Positions 22,037-33,000 of a DNA stretch of 64,000 nt are shown here, piece after piece. The DNA is from Hydrangea macrophylla (lineage: Eukaryota; Streptophyta; Magnoliopsida; Cornales; Hydrangeaceae). The stretch lies in the NCBI GenBank assembly GCA_033977485.1, contig CM066982.1, positions 35,256,218-35,320,217 of the forward strand, read 5' to 3'. Each line of letters begins with the position of its first letter. Positions within the stretch are counted from its first letter, which is position 1. The notes below the pieces were generated by a model. It did not search any database. It was not told the DNA's origin and saw nothing but the letters and a program-made list of their open reading frames with translations. The position numbers were made by a program, and so were the translations under genes.

Positions 22037-22465
22037 ATGAGAGATGATGATATTCATTCTATAGGGTCATGGGCTGATTCTGAATATCAGAACCCACCTT
22101 GGACTGCCGACGAGATAGCATTCTGCTTATCTCCTTATCAAGGACCAGGTGCGGATGATGTCGTGGACCTTACCTATGGATACATCCCTTATGATCCTGC
22201 TCTCCTCCAAATTAACCCTTTCGAGCATATGGACCTTTCTGGTGAGGAAGGAGAACCTAAAGGGTATGATGTTGGGGAAGTGGATGATGCTCTCTTAGAG
22301 CAGTGGGAGAATGACTCCATGTGGGAACCATGGGACGAAGAAGACCTACAGGATGTGGTGCCCGAACGCCACAATGCTGTATTCACTTTTGTTGATGATT
22401 TCCTTGTCATCGCAGTGGTTCCTTACATTTATGTGCACACGAGTTATTTACTGTTCCGGCTCTAG
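22037..22465 (+). CDS. Athila accessory ORF A, small acidic protein
   Basis: ATG 22037 (MRDDDIHSIGSWADSEYQ) follows an acceptor-like site and is preferred to upstream starts. 142 residues, strongly acidic through residue 115 (runs of E and D, several W), then a hydrophobic C-terminal stretch (FVDDFLVIAVVPYIYVH) that could insert in a membrane. It has no stop before 22465 although neighbouring ORFs are broken. I do not recognise a family. Position after pol fits the region of Athila where extra ORFs occur, and its function is unknown. Confidence 0.45.
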   Translation: MRDDDIHSIGSWADSEYQNPPWTADEIAFCLSPYQGPGADDVVDLTYGYIPYDPALLQINPFEHMDLSGEEGEPKGYDVGEVDDALLEQWENDSMWEPWDEEDLQDVVPERHNAVFTFVDDFLVIAVVPYIYVHTSYLLFRL

Positions 22466-22649
22466 TGCCCGTTACCTGCTAGTGCACATGGGCGTCTCAT
22501 GCCAATAGTGAGGTTAATTCGTTGTCACTTGTCTTTCTTTGTTTTCTTTATTTAGTTATTTCTTTCTGTTGTCTTTGCCTTTTGTTTTTATTTAATTTCT
22601 TTTCTTTCTTTATTTTCGTTTTGTTTTTCCCTTTGTCAGGATTGGCACT
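22466..22649 (+). other. Pyrimidine-rich spacer
   Basis: T-rich with ttctttt runs, ending in an acceptor-like ctttgtcag (ag at 22638-22639) 10 bp before the next ATG. Confidence 0.4.
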
Positions 22650-22964
22650 ATGAATCCACCGTTCCCGCCTTTTTATCTTCCACATCAACTGGTTTATGGC
22701 TTTGGGTCCTATATATGGCCCCCGGGCACTCCGCCGCAAGAGGAAGGTCCGCTGTATGATTATACTCCGCTATCCTTGTCTCCATCCGGATCACCTCTTG
22801 CATGGACTTTTAATTCCTTAAAGACTTCAGACTTGCTCGATGATATCCTTGTTGCTTTCCGACTGTTCTGGGAAAGGGAATCATCATGTTTGGACTCCAC
22901 ATGCGAAGATTTAGCGGGGAATGAAGCAATGGTGAAAGAAGGAATCTTCTTGCTAGATGATTAG
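22650..22964 (+). CDS. Athila accessory ORF B, small Pro-rich and acidic protein
   Basis: 104 residues from ATG 22650 (MNPPFPPFYLPHQLVYG) to TAG. It is rich in P, Y and F up to residue 50, then acidic with leucines (SLKTSDLLDDILVAFRLFW), ending GIFLLDD. No known domain was recognised. The start is preceded by a splice-acceptor-like tract, as for ORFs A and C. No internal stop is present. Confidence 0.4.
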   Translation: MNPPFPPFYLPHQLVYGFGSYIWPPGTPPQEEGPLYDYTPLSLSPSGSPLAWTFNSLKTSDLLDDILVAFRLFWERESSCLDSTCEDLAGNEAMVKEGIFLLDD

Positions 22965-23927
22965 TGTCCCACTTCAATTGTGTTTTGTCTTTTCATCAGT
23001 ATTTTAGCAATTGAAGTGTAATCCTAGACAGAAATTTTATTAGTTTTAATTTTATCTTAGTTTTCTTTAATTAAATAAGGTTTAGATACCAAGTGGGGGC
23101 AATAATTTTGCAATATGGATGCTGTTATGAAGTTTTATTTCTATAAAATTGCAATGTTCTATTATGAGGATGAGTTTTTGGCTTACATGTCCTGCCAATG
23201 CACTGTTTTATCATTCTACTGTATGTCCAGAATAACTTGGGTCAGTTGGGGGTACTTAAGTCTTCCATTCTGTGCTGTCTTGGAATTTTCAATTTCGATC
23301 GTTCGAAAACTCCCCGATCGATTGACAATTTCATATACTCGATCGCTTGAAAATGGCCTAATCGAGCAACGGTTCGATCGATCGAACTTATCTCGATCGA
23401 TCGAGCATTGTATTTAAATGAGGCGTCTTGCATACACTTCCATCAGTCTCTCTTTATCTTCCTCCTCATTCGAGCGATCGACGACAGAGAGCAAAGCTCC
23501 AGAAATTTGTGGCTCCCCCATCATTCACGCCATTTTTTGGGAGCCCCTGATCCTTCTGATCATCATCATCAGCACCATTGTCCTCCCCTCTGCGTGTACA
23601 CCCGAGGTAAGACTCGAGCCACCCCCTCTTTCCATTTTCTTGTTCAAATCTTGATGGGGGTGCCCCCATTGGTCCTATGAACATTCTCTTTGTGTTTTAG
23701 TCATCTTATGTTTATTTTTCTTTCATTTCCATTCTTTTTCCTCGTCGCTGCCGCATCTCTGTGCTAGATCGATCGAGCTAGGATCAAGCAATCAAAGAAG
23801 ACTATTGTTCGATCGATCGAGAAACGTTCGATCGCTCGAACTATGGCAGTGGCAGTTTTCTATTTTCTTTTTAGTTTTCTGTTTTCATTTATCGTTTCTT
23901 TTCCTTTTCTATTTTAGGATCCTCGCA
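22965..23927 (+). other. Athila spacer with TCGATCGA palindromes
   Basis: Non-coding. It contains palindromic clusters at about 23296-23405 (including gttcgatcgatcgaac at 23372-23387), 23472-23484 and 23766-23842. The distal part is T-rich and ends in ttttctattttag (ag at 23916-23917), 10 bp before ORF C. Confidence 0.5.
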
Positions 23928-25358
23928 ATGAACCCTATTACAGGGTATCACAGGGAGAAGCCCTTTGACCTCGCTATTCCCGACCCAGTCCCGCACCACG
24001 GCTTCCGGAACACCCCCGATCGCCAGTGGTTCACACGCTATTTTTACTCCAAACCGGTCATCCTTGAGCGACCACTGGAGACGGCATGGCTTACTACTCC
24101 TTGGTATCTCGCCCGCCTCCAAGCTATGCCACACTGGTACGATTTTTTCTCTCAGGAAAAGAGAGTGAATCTTTGGTGGATCCGCGCGGCTTGTGCGACG
24201 ATGATTAGAGATCCAGATGCCGCATTTACGTTACGATCATTCTTCCATAGCCGGGAGATTGTGTTCAGTCCGACCACCGTCTCAGCTGCTCTAGGGGTCC
24301 CAGAGGTGCCTGACTGTGTATGCCCGCACCGTGCTGACACGCTAGTGTTCCCACCGACTGCTGTCATTTGAGAGCTCACCGGGGGTGCATTACCGAGCTG
24401 GGATGGTACATCCCTCATTGCCGACGTTTATCTGACCGATAATTATCACATGCTCCACCTTGCCCTAAGCAACTGCCTATTGGTGACCTCCTACCGGGAG
24501 AAGATTGCACCCTAGTATGCACACATGTTATATGCCATAGGGACGGGGTTACCGGTCTATTTGCCTCACCTGTATATTGACTTTATGAGGCACCCCACTC
24601 GCTACATTGCTGCCAAGAAGCACCTGAAAGGTGCTTGGGCCATTCACCGGGTGATCGAGCAGGCTGGCCTCGTTCCCTTACCTGATGATGCGACCTCTCA
24701 GGCTTGCAGTCGGTTTGGCGAGACAGCTTCTCGCCGATCTGATGCTCAGAAGAGGAAGAGGAAGGGTAAAGGGAAAGCGAAAGTTGGGGAGAAGAGGAGG
24801 AGATCTGATGGCACCGATACTGAGGGTGCAGCTTCAGGGACGCCGACAGAGGCTGAGGAGCTTGATTCTGATGACGAGGTTGATCCTCGGGTAGAGATTG
24901 CATAGTTTGAGCTGAGACAGCGATCTCAGGCTCAAACTCAGGCCCAGGGAGAGTCTTCGTCATCCGTGCCTCTTTCGACTTTTCATGAGTTATTACTGGA
25001 GGAGAGAGAGGCTCGGATCAGACTCGAGGGTCGGGTGGACCACATGACGACATTGCTTGAGGCCATTTTGATTCAGTTGGGGGTTGACCAGTCATTACAT
25101 ACACCCCCACCTACCACTACTCACCCTACTGCACATCCTACCGCCGATCCATCCACATCTGATCCCCCACCGCCACCTGTTGATCCTGCTGCACCATCAT
25201 CCTCCGCGGCACCACCTTCTACGGACCCCCCACTTCCACCACCTCCAGTCATGACTGAGAGTGACCCGGCGATGGCCCGTACTGGTGCTGAGGGTGGAGT
25301 TGAGGATATCCCCGCTGCGCTGATAGAGATATTATCAGATGTCGCAGATGATGTTTAG
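23928..25358 (+). pseudogene. Athila ORF C, nuclear-type coiled-coil protein
   Basis: ATG 23928 (MNPITGYHREKPFDL) opens a frame of about 476 codons to TAG-like end at 25358, broken by TGA 24369-24371, TAG 24513-24515 and TAG 24903-24905; all fit CGA or CAG before C-to-T change. The N-terminal half is a globular region with WYDFFSQEKRVNLWWIRAA and VFSPTTVSAALGVPE, resembling the putative plant transposon protein region seen in Athila-type ORFs (family match uncertain). Then come a basic cluster (KRKRKGKGKAKVGEKRRR), likely nuclear targeting, an acidic stretch, a coiled coil (EEREARIRLEGRVDHMTTLL) and a Pro-rich tail. No signal peptide or envelope feature is seen. Confidence 0.65.
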
Positions 25359-27578
25359 GTCTTGACGTTGAGAGTGTTTGGAGAGTTTTGTTGTATCTTT
25401 TCTTTCTTATTTCCATCTCTCTGCTTTCTTTATTTATTTTTGATTTTTGGATTATGTGGGACTGTCGGTGGTTATTTTTAGACTGGTGGCTGTTTTGAGA
25501 TTGTATGACCTCTATTATCACTGCCCTGTCATTTCTAGTGCTTTACTTTTGCAGTGATCGTTTCTGTTTTTATTCATATATCATACGCTGATTGTACCCT
25601 TGTATATCTTTCGTTTGATCTTGGTTGCTTGGAGATTGTATATTTCTTTACAGATTGTTACGCTTGCAGTTATTGCGTTGCTTTAGCAGGTGATATCTTC
25701 TGATCTATTGTTGAAAATCAACTTCTGAGGTCATTGCGATTTTCAGTTGGGGGTGGGATGTAAATAGATTATCACCTGAGCATGTTTTACGTTATCTAGC
25801 AATCTGATTTACTTTATTGCACATTGAATACAATCACAGATGCGCACGTAAACAAAGAAATTTTGAAAATTGAGCTATAAGCAAAGAACAAATATTACAT
25901 TTCAATTTTTAAAATTTTTGTTATTATGAACTTTATCGGTAGAATACTTGTAAATATTCTCTCTTATTCAGCTGCTATCCAGCTATGATATATTCATATT
26001 AATCTCATCCTTTTATGAATTACATTCACATGTGTTTTCTAGTGTCACCAAGACGAATGCATATGTTGACCATTCTAGTATCCAACATCCATTTGCACGT
26101 TTTAATAGCTATGCTGAAAACCTAAATAAGAGTTAATACGATTGTTATGCTTTAAGGTATAAGTAGTGGAAACTAGTTACCCTTAGTGAGCTTTTGAGCC
26201 CAAACTTCAATTCTGAGGGACTTATCACAATAAATTCGAATTGTTCTTCTTGAATATATTTTAAATTCGTTGAGTAGTCTCTAATTCTTCATTTAGGCTG
26301 TTTATTAAAGGAGAACGTTCAAGATCTACCAACTAAACTCAATGAACACTGAAGTGCTAAAACTAAGAAGTTAAGAAAATGATTTAAGCCATCGTTATTC
26401 ATTCCTTACCTTTTTATATACCTGTATCAACATCCAAGAATCTCTTAACCCCACAACAATTAAATATTGCCAATATGAAAGCCTAAAACCCTTCATCTAA
26501 TACTTTAACCTCTAAAAACTCGATTGCACATCTAATGTGATTAAAATTGTTGAAGTATGTGATAAGAAGGGAGTAGTCGTGGGAAGGACGTTATAAAAAA
26601 AAAAGAAAAATATGCGAGATCCAGGTTAAAAAAAAATTTAAAATAAAAAAAATAAAAAAAAATGAAGGAAGGAGGAGTAAAAAGAAATAAATGTATATGA
26701 GAATAGAGGATGGTTGGAATAAAGAAGAAATAAATTAGTCCCTATCACATGCTACGGATGTGCACATCTTGCCCCTCTTATTTCTATCCTACTAAATAAC
26801 CGCCGAAAAGTCAAAGTTTTAATGATTTTTAACAACTTAGTTTGAATATGAACGTGTAATTTGAGTATCCACGGTATTTCGCTCCTCTAGTAAGTAATAT
26901 TCCTTTCATGAGACTATACACTCTAAATGTTCGTCCTTTATCGAGTTAGGTGTGAAACACTATTAGCCAGAACATCACTCGTATTAAAGTTTCACACCAT
27001 GAGCAATCATTATTAGACCAGTTTCTGTGAGATGTTCATTTTGGAGCGTAACCCCATGTGAGAGTTGAGTTGAAACTACGAATTCCAAAGGGTATGATAG
27101 TCTAAACAACTCTAAAATAAAGTTGGATGCATAGCTGTTATTTTCATACACACACGGTTACATGGATGGACTGCATATGTATATTTACCTCGGCGACATG
27201 AGGAACATGTGAATTTCTTCATGGTTTGTATGAGGATGATATGTTTTGTAGAGCTAAACTGATAGCCAAATAGGAAGTATTGTTTATAAGTTTTTCTATA
27301 TCTTTTTGATCTTAAAAATTGAGAATTTTGTGGGTATATTCACTTGAAACCCTCACGAGACAACACTCGTCCACTAGGGGAACCTAGGGGTTTAACGGCT
27401 TGTTGCAATTGCTAAATGCAACCGCGATGCCTGCGAAAGTGAGTTACGTAGCATCTCTTTCTTATTAGATTAGTCTATTTTAATCTTATTTTGTTTATTC
27501 TAATCGTTGTAGTAGTAGTTAGCTTGTTTAATTTTTCGCTTTATTGCTAGGGACTAGCAACTCGCTAGTTGGGGGTTG
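25359..27578 (+). other. Athila 3' non-coding region and G-rich tract
   Basis: 2.2 kb without a credible ORF. It contains an A-rich segment (about 26594-26700). Just before the 3' LTR lies ttgggggttg (27569-27578), the likely polypurine tract. Confidence 0.65.
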
Positions 27579-29223
27579 TGACAAGCGGGGGTATTTGTAA
27601 AATACAACTGCGCTAAAGGAGGAAAACACGCTAATTTAGTTCACAATTCCCTCATATATCTGCAGTTTGGATTACAATGCCAGTTTCCACACATTATGAT
27701 TAATCTATGATAAGTTGTGTGTTTTAGCTGTGATTTGTGCAGATTTCTGTCGCTGTGTGAATAATTGAAGGAGCAGGATAAAAAAGAAGTGCTTAGCTTT
27801 AATGAAGATAACTCAAAGCTGAAATTTGAAGTTCGAGCGATCGAATTCCTCTCAAGCGATCGAGGTTTCGATCGATCTAACTTTTATCAAGCGATCGAAG
27901 ATTCTAAAAGTTCAATCGATCGAGATTTGTTCGATCGATCGAACATGCCTTTTATCAGAATACGCGCACGCAGCAAAAGACGGAGTTTTTAACCCTAGCA
28001 TTAGGATTTTACTATATAAACTCGTATTGTTTATGTCCAGGAGGACGCCCACACTTACTTTTTATCAGTTTTCATAGAGAGAGGGAGTTTTTGGATTGTT
28101 TTGTACGTTGTTCCTCAAGGTTTTACATTGTTAGCTTGGATTCTCTTTGGTTTAATACAAGTTCTTTGTTCCAGGTTACTTAGTTATTGTTTTATTTACA
28201 TACTGCACTTAGTTAATCGTAGATTATTGTTTAATCTTATTGCTTTGCATGCTAGATACGTTAAAATCTCAAGTTTTCATGGTTTTAATGAAAAGCGCAC
28301 AACCAAACGGCACCTTAATGAATCTTTACGTTAAGAACGCATCTGGGACACTCCAGACCATGTCTGAGTAGTCCAAGGTTGGGAGATCGTGATGAAAATG
28401 TAATTTCAAGCCTCTGCCATGCACCAGAATGATACCTGTGTTCGATCGATCGGAGTTATTTCGAGCGATCGGTACATAGATATAGTCAATCGATCGAAGA
28501 CATTTCGATCGATTGAGAGATGACGATTGTCGATCGATCAAAAGCGCGTCGATCGATCGAACTTTCAGATTCTTGAGAACATCCAATACAGTATTCCAAG
28601 ACTTTCTGTTTTAAGGATTTGTTATCAAACTGTCCCCAAATGCTCAGTTTGTCAAAACAGTCTTCGAACTTAAGGCCTTAAGGCATTTTCTTTCAATACA
28701 TTTTGCAAACCACCCTCAATGCTAACACCATTGTAGGTGCAAGTCTTAACTATTGAATTAAACCGCTTTCATGTATTTCGCACTTAATTGAGATGATATA
28801 GTCCCGGTCATGAAAGGGCTATTGATTCTAGATCCTTAGAGAAGTACGGAATACTGTAGAAGACGTACTCCATTGAGCTTAATTGCAATTGCATGGTAGA
28901 CGGCTAGGTCATAGTGGATTCGCGTGATCCCAACACTTCCTTTTATTAAGAAAAACCGCTCTTAAAATCTCGCTTTAGTTAAATAGTTAATCGTTAGTTA
29001 ATTTAATTTAGTTGCTTTTAATTTTAGTAGTTATTATTTGTAGAACTTTGTGTTCTACATTTCTTTTAAAACATTGAATCTTCTTTACTTTTAGAATCTA
29101 ATCTAGGTAACTTAATTCTCATCCTTCCCTGTGGGATCGACCTGGACTTAATCCAGTTTACTACTTGCACGATTACCTACACTTGGGTATAGCACACAAG
29201 CGCACAGAAAAATATTCGTGTCA
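27579..29223 (+). repeat. Athila 3' LTR
   Basis: 1645 bp from tgacaagcgg to attcgtgtca, followed by the target duplication cttat (29224-29228). Compared with the 5' LTR it keeps the canonical tg start and has an extra segment of about 20 bp in the first palindrome cluster. TATA box at 28013-28020. The few other differences are single substitutions. Confidence 0.92.
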
Positions 29224-29228
29224 CTTAT

Positions 29229-30379
29229 CTTCTATAACTTTTCTCTCTATAACTTATTAAAGCTTTGTATTTGCACCCACCAAATGAGAAGTCAAGGGGG
29301 TGTTTATACAGGCTAATTTGGGGTGGTTTTTGGATTAAAAGAGTGCTCCCATTGGCTCCAAATGTCTATGAACAAGGAACTACGTCGTTTTAGTTTCTAA
29401 TTAATCAAAATGGACCCCCAAAATAAATTGCAAAAATGGATTATTCTGGAGGAGAGTGCTGCTGCGGCACTGGACCTGTGCCGCGGTGGAAGTGGGCCAG
29501 TGCTGCAGTGGCACTGCTCCTCTGATGTCCAGATAATTCCATTTAGGCCCCAAGAGGATCCGGTATTCGCGAAAAGGCCCTATTTCGTCCAAAATTCACA
29601 GAAAATGCATATGAACTCCAAACTAAGTTTCTGATATATCGTTCGAAAGGTAATGGACTCTACTTTCATAAAAATAGTTTAGAGATAGGTCACTTTGAAA
29701 AGTTTTGCGGTATTCACGGTAGAAGCTGATTTGATCGCCTTTTTCACCTTCAGAAATTCATAATAAATTCGTTTCAAATCTGAGAATTATATGCAATATA
29801 CCGTTAGAAAGCTATTGACCTCTAGTATCCATGAAAAATGTTTGAAAAATGATATGGCACTCTGGTTTCAAAGTCAACTTTTAGGTCAAATCGTTCAAAC
29901 TGGGATTTCCAGGAAGTTCTGGGAACCTCTAGGAGCTCCCAGGAGCTGACGTTTTCGTCCGATTTTCTTTTTAAACTCATTTTAATACTTTTCTCATGAT
30001 CTAGAATGATCCCAAAACTTTTCTGCAAATTTGGAAGATTTTGTTCAAACCTTGGTCAAACCTGGTCAAACTTCGGTCAAACTGGTCAACGGGGACTTTC
30101 CAGGACTTCCGAGGGTCTCTGGGAGCTGACGATTCATTCGATTTTGCTTGAAAACTCATTTTATGACTTTCCTCATGACATAGCATGTTTCTAGAACTTT
30201 CAGTCCAAATCTGGGAGTGTTTGGGCTTTCAAGGGCATTTTGGTCATTTGTACCACTTTTTGACCATTTCGAGAAATAGAATTAACTTCTAAGAGTCCTT
30301 TCTGAGTCATTTCGATCATTGTGAACCACCAAGCTATGGGCCTCATAAATTTGGTAGCCGACAAAATGGGGTGTCTAAA
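29229..30379 (-). repeat. LTR A, right part
   Basis: Continues the LTR interrupted at 14953; it matches LTR B (about 37890-39042) and LTR C (about 48030-49156) throughout. The TATA-like sequence on the minus strand (29302-29309) is altered. The GC-rich repeat region is at 29453-29520. The terminal bases read gtgtctaaa where intact copies have gtgtctaca, and no polypurine tract follows. Confidence 0.8.
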
Positions 30380-31345
30380 GTGACATTTAATTCGATGATT
30401 CGTGCATTAATGACTGGACACATAAGATTAGGCAAAAATGAGATTTTATTTCATCAAAAGATAAGGATTACATTACTCGACACAGACTCATAACAGCTTG
30501 AAGACTGACAGACTCGAAAATAAGACTAAACTTGAAATAGATTCAAAACATAGGACAAACTCGACTAGACTCGGCTTGGTCTCGAATGGAATGTCACGGT
30601 GACTCGCTTATTCTATTTTTTTTTCGAAAGAGCAACCTCATTTGATTTGCTAGCAAAAGTCCCAAACACCATCGCTTCACCGGGGATCATTTGAACAGAT
30701 ACGCCAGGGGCTTTAGGTTCGATGAAGCTGACACTTTGGTTAACATAGGGTTGGATGGGCGATGGTTCGATGATTTTTTGATCAATGAGGTCTTGGATAT
30801 CATGGCGAAGGTTCATGCAGCTATCGGTGTCGTGGCCTGGGCCTTGGTGGTAGGCACAACATTTGGACAGGTTACAGTTAGGCAAAGGGATACCAGCACG
30901 AGGCTGAAGGAGTTGGAGGTGCCCCTTTTTGATGAGGTTATCAAGGATAACGGTCAACGACATACGCAGGTTGGTGAAGGTTCTTGGGTTATGGACTTTG
31001 TTAAACTTTGAGTTCAAGTGGGTCCTTGGAGTGGCTCTTGTGTTTGGATATGGACTAGGATTACCCAGGTAAGGGTGTGGGCTTGGATACAAGTAGAAAT
31101 TTGGATATGGATACGGGCTCGGATAGATGGTGTTCGGCGACCCATACTTCCCTTTATTGATGCTCTGCACCATCTTCTTAATTCGGCTTATCTTTAAACT
31201 TAGTTGTTCAACAGTGGTTTGCAATTTTTTCACTTTTCCTTCCAGAGGTTGGTAGGCCATTAGTGGGTTTATGATAGCCTGGGCTAGCCCAAGATCACGA
31301 CAATGAATTCGGGGAGGTACAACAGTGTCCTAATTGATCTAGTCG
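30378..31345 (-). repeat. Element B: left copy of a ~970-bp direct duplication
   Basis: From agtgacattt to ggaggtacaacagtgt it matches 33001-33990 in the same orientation, with many substitutions and several small indels. Both copies carry the short gag-like ORF. It starts exactly at the end of LTR A. Confidence 0.8.
30613..31260 (-). CDS. gag: Element B: short gag-like ORF, left copy
   Basis: 215 residues without a stop. N-terminal coiled coil (LEGKVKKLQTTVEQLSLKIS), then a Pro/Tyr-rich tract with YPSPHPYLGNPSPYPNT, then a segment like the end of Tat gag (NLIKKGHLQLLQPRAG), a knuckle-like CCAYHQGPGHDTDSC (C-X3-H-X4-H-X4-C spacing) and the conserved HDIQDLIDQKIIEPSP. The gag core present in copies 1 and 2 (LSWFLTLEA region) is absent. 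As the longest uninterrupted ORF of element B, it may be the only product of a non-autonomous subfamily. The start codon is an ATG next to the end of the duplication. Confidence 0.55.
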   Translation of the reverse strand: MAYQPLEGKVKKLQTTVEQLSLKISRIKKMVQSINKGKYGSPNTIYPSPYPYPNFYLYPSPHPYLGNPSPYPNTRATPRTHLNSKFNKVHNPRTFTNLRMSLTVILDNLIKKGHLQLLQPRAGIPLPNCNLSKCCAYHQGPGHDTDSCMNLRHDIQDLIDQKIIEPSPIQPYVNQSVSFIEPKAPGVSVQMIPGEAMVFGTFASKSNEVALSKKK

Positions 31346-33000
31346 ATTCTCTGCTTTTCCCAGGATGTGATTTGAATTAGTGCCTTAGCTTATAAAATAA
31401 AAGATACTCCATTTCAAAAAAATTTAAAACAACTTGGTGACTTGAAAAATCGCCCTTGGTGTGAAGGTATCGTGTTAGGCAAACAGAATTTGCCCCTAGT
31501 TTAAGGTTTAGGAAGTAGAATACATAGGCAAATGAGGTAGGTGACCGAAGTTTGCCCCTAGTTTGGATGATGTTTCTCTAAAGGTTTTGGGAAAACGAGG
31601 TAGGTGACTGAAGTTTGCCCCTTGTATGAAGGGTAGATAGTAAATCCAGGCAAACGAGGCGGGTAGCCGAAGTATGCCCCTAGTGTGGAAGGTGATTTCT
31701 GGCTTGAGGCAAGGACCGTGTCTTTAATCTCTCAAATGCTCATAACTTTTGCCTAGACACTAGTGAGGTGACCTACCGAGCTCTTCTCTCTCTTTAGTTA
31801 TTGCTTACCTTGAATTTAGCTCTGATTTTTTGCCTAAGCATCCTTTCAGATTTTTAACCTAGCGTGTCATCCTTCTTTTCTTTTTTGAAAGTCTGCCTAT
31901 GTACCCCCGAGCGGGGCTCAGGTCCAACATAGTTTGGGCCAGGACCTTGAAAGAAGAGGGGTTAATAATGGTGTCGACGAACAGATAGGGTTGCCTACGT
32001 ATCCCCGAGTAGGAATCAGGTTGAGCGTAGTTCAAGGCAAAGCTTGAAGGAAATTGGTTTGATTATGATGGTGTCGACCGAACCGATGCGGTTGCCTACG
32101 TATCCACGAGTGGGAATCAGGTCGAGCGTAGTTTAAGGCGAGGCTTGAAAGAAAAGTGGGTTTTTCAAAACAATCGCCATACAAGTTCAACTTTGGGTCA
32201 CTTGTGGTAGCCTTGAATAAGAGGATTCAGTTTTGATCTCCCTCACTTTTTCTTTTTCTTTTTCTTTTTCTTTTTGTTTTGTTTTGAGGATTGATCCTTC
32301 TCACTTTCGCCTAGCCAGTCAATTATTCTTTTCACATGGTCAATTCATGTGAGATCTTTTGATCACGATCTCAAAATTTCATAATGTGCATGTCAGCTCT
32401 CAGGATTTGTTTGTGGTCGTTCAGAACTTTTTGAATATGATCTAGACACATTCTCATGATGTACCTTGAAGTGTACATTTCTCTGCATCACCAAAATTTT
32501 CTTTCTTTCACTTTTTCCATCATTTTGACTGGCTAAGGTCAGATCTTGGAAATCAAAACCTTTGCAGCTTTAACTTTTACCTAGGTGCCCTTTCGGGTTT
32601 TCAACCTAGCGAGCTTTTTCTTTTCTTTTCTTTTTCTTTTTTTTTTCTTTTTTTTCCTTTTTTTTGAAAGGGGTGAAGAAACTCATTGAAAGTGTTTGGC
32701 TACCATCAAGAACTAAGTCTACATTACTTCCAATCAGATAGATTGCATGGCTCCCAATTGCATTGGGCTTAAGGCTTCGAAATGGTGGAAAAAGGGTGTT
32801 GGGCAAGCCCCAAGTCAGTTTCAAGTATGTCTTATTGAGATTTGAGGAAAAGCATCTTTTAAATTCTTAAAGTAAGACTATTCAATTCTCATCTCTTCAT
32901 CGGTGTCAGCGTGAAATTGACTTTGACCATTTTAGGATTCTTTTTTTTTGTTTGATGCAAAAATTTATTAGCAGAGCAATATCTATGGCAATTTGAAGAG
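31346..33000 (-). other. Element B: post-pol-like non-coding region
   Basis: It matches the region after pol in copy 2 (about 54800-55330): repeated gtttgcccctagt motifs at 31485-31690 and repeated tgcctacgta-cc-gag blocks at about 31893-32160. Pyrimidine runs (tttttc)n lie at 32245-32275 and 32612-32665. No pol coding sequence remains between the two gag-like ORFs. Confidence 0.6.

Larger units (their letters stand above)
14953..29223 (+). mobile_element. Athila-type Ty3/gypsy retrotransposon, full length, decayed
   Basis: A 14.3-kb element with LTRs 14953-16578 and 27579-29223, flanked by cttat (14948-14952 and 29224-29228). The primer site is a 17-base match to tRNA-Asp (16585-16601). Order: gag remnant, gag-pol frame, two short acidic ORFs, a long third ORF, a long 3' non-coding region, a G-rich tract (27570-27578) and the 3' LTR. 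The Athila assignment rests on the tRNA-Asp primer, FMDD in RT, gag-pol in one frame, and extra ORFs after pol. It is inserted in LTR A. The stops are almost all explained by C-to-T changes. Confidence 0.92.

Noticed and set aside
23928..25358. Classical envelope gene for Athila ORF C
   Set aside because: No signal peptide, membrane segment or furin-like site is visible; basic and coiled-coil regions point to another role.
29401..30194. Short ORFs in LTR A right part as genes
   Set aside because: They lie in LTR sequence, and matching positions in LTRs B and C have different frames.
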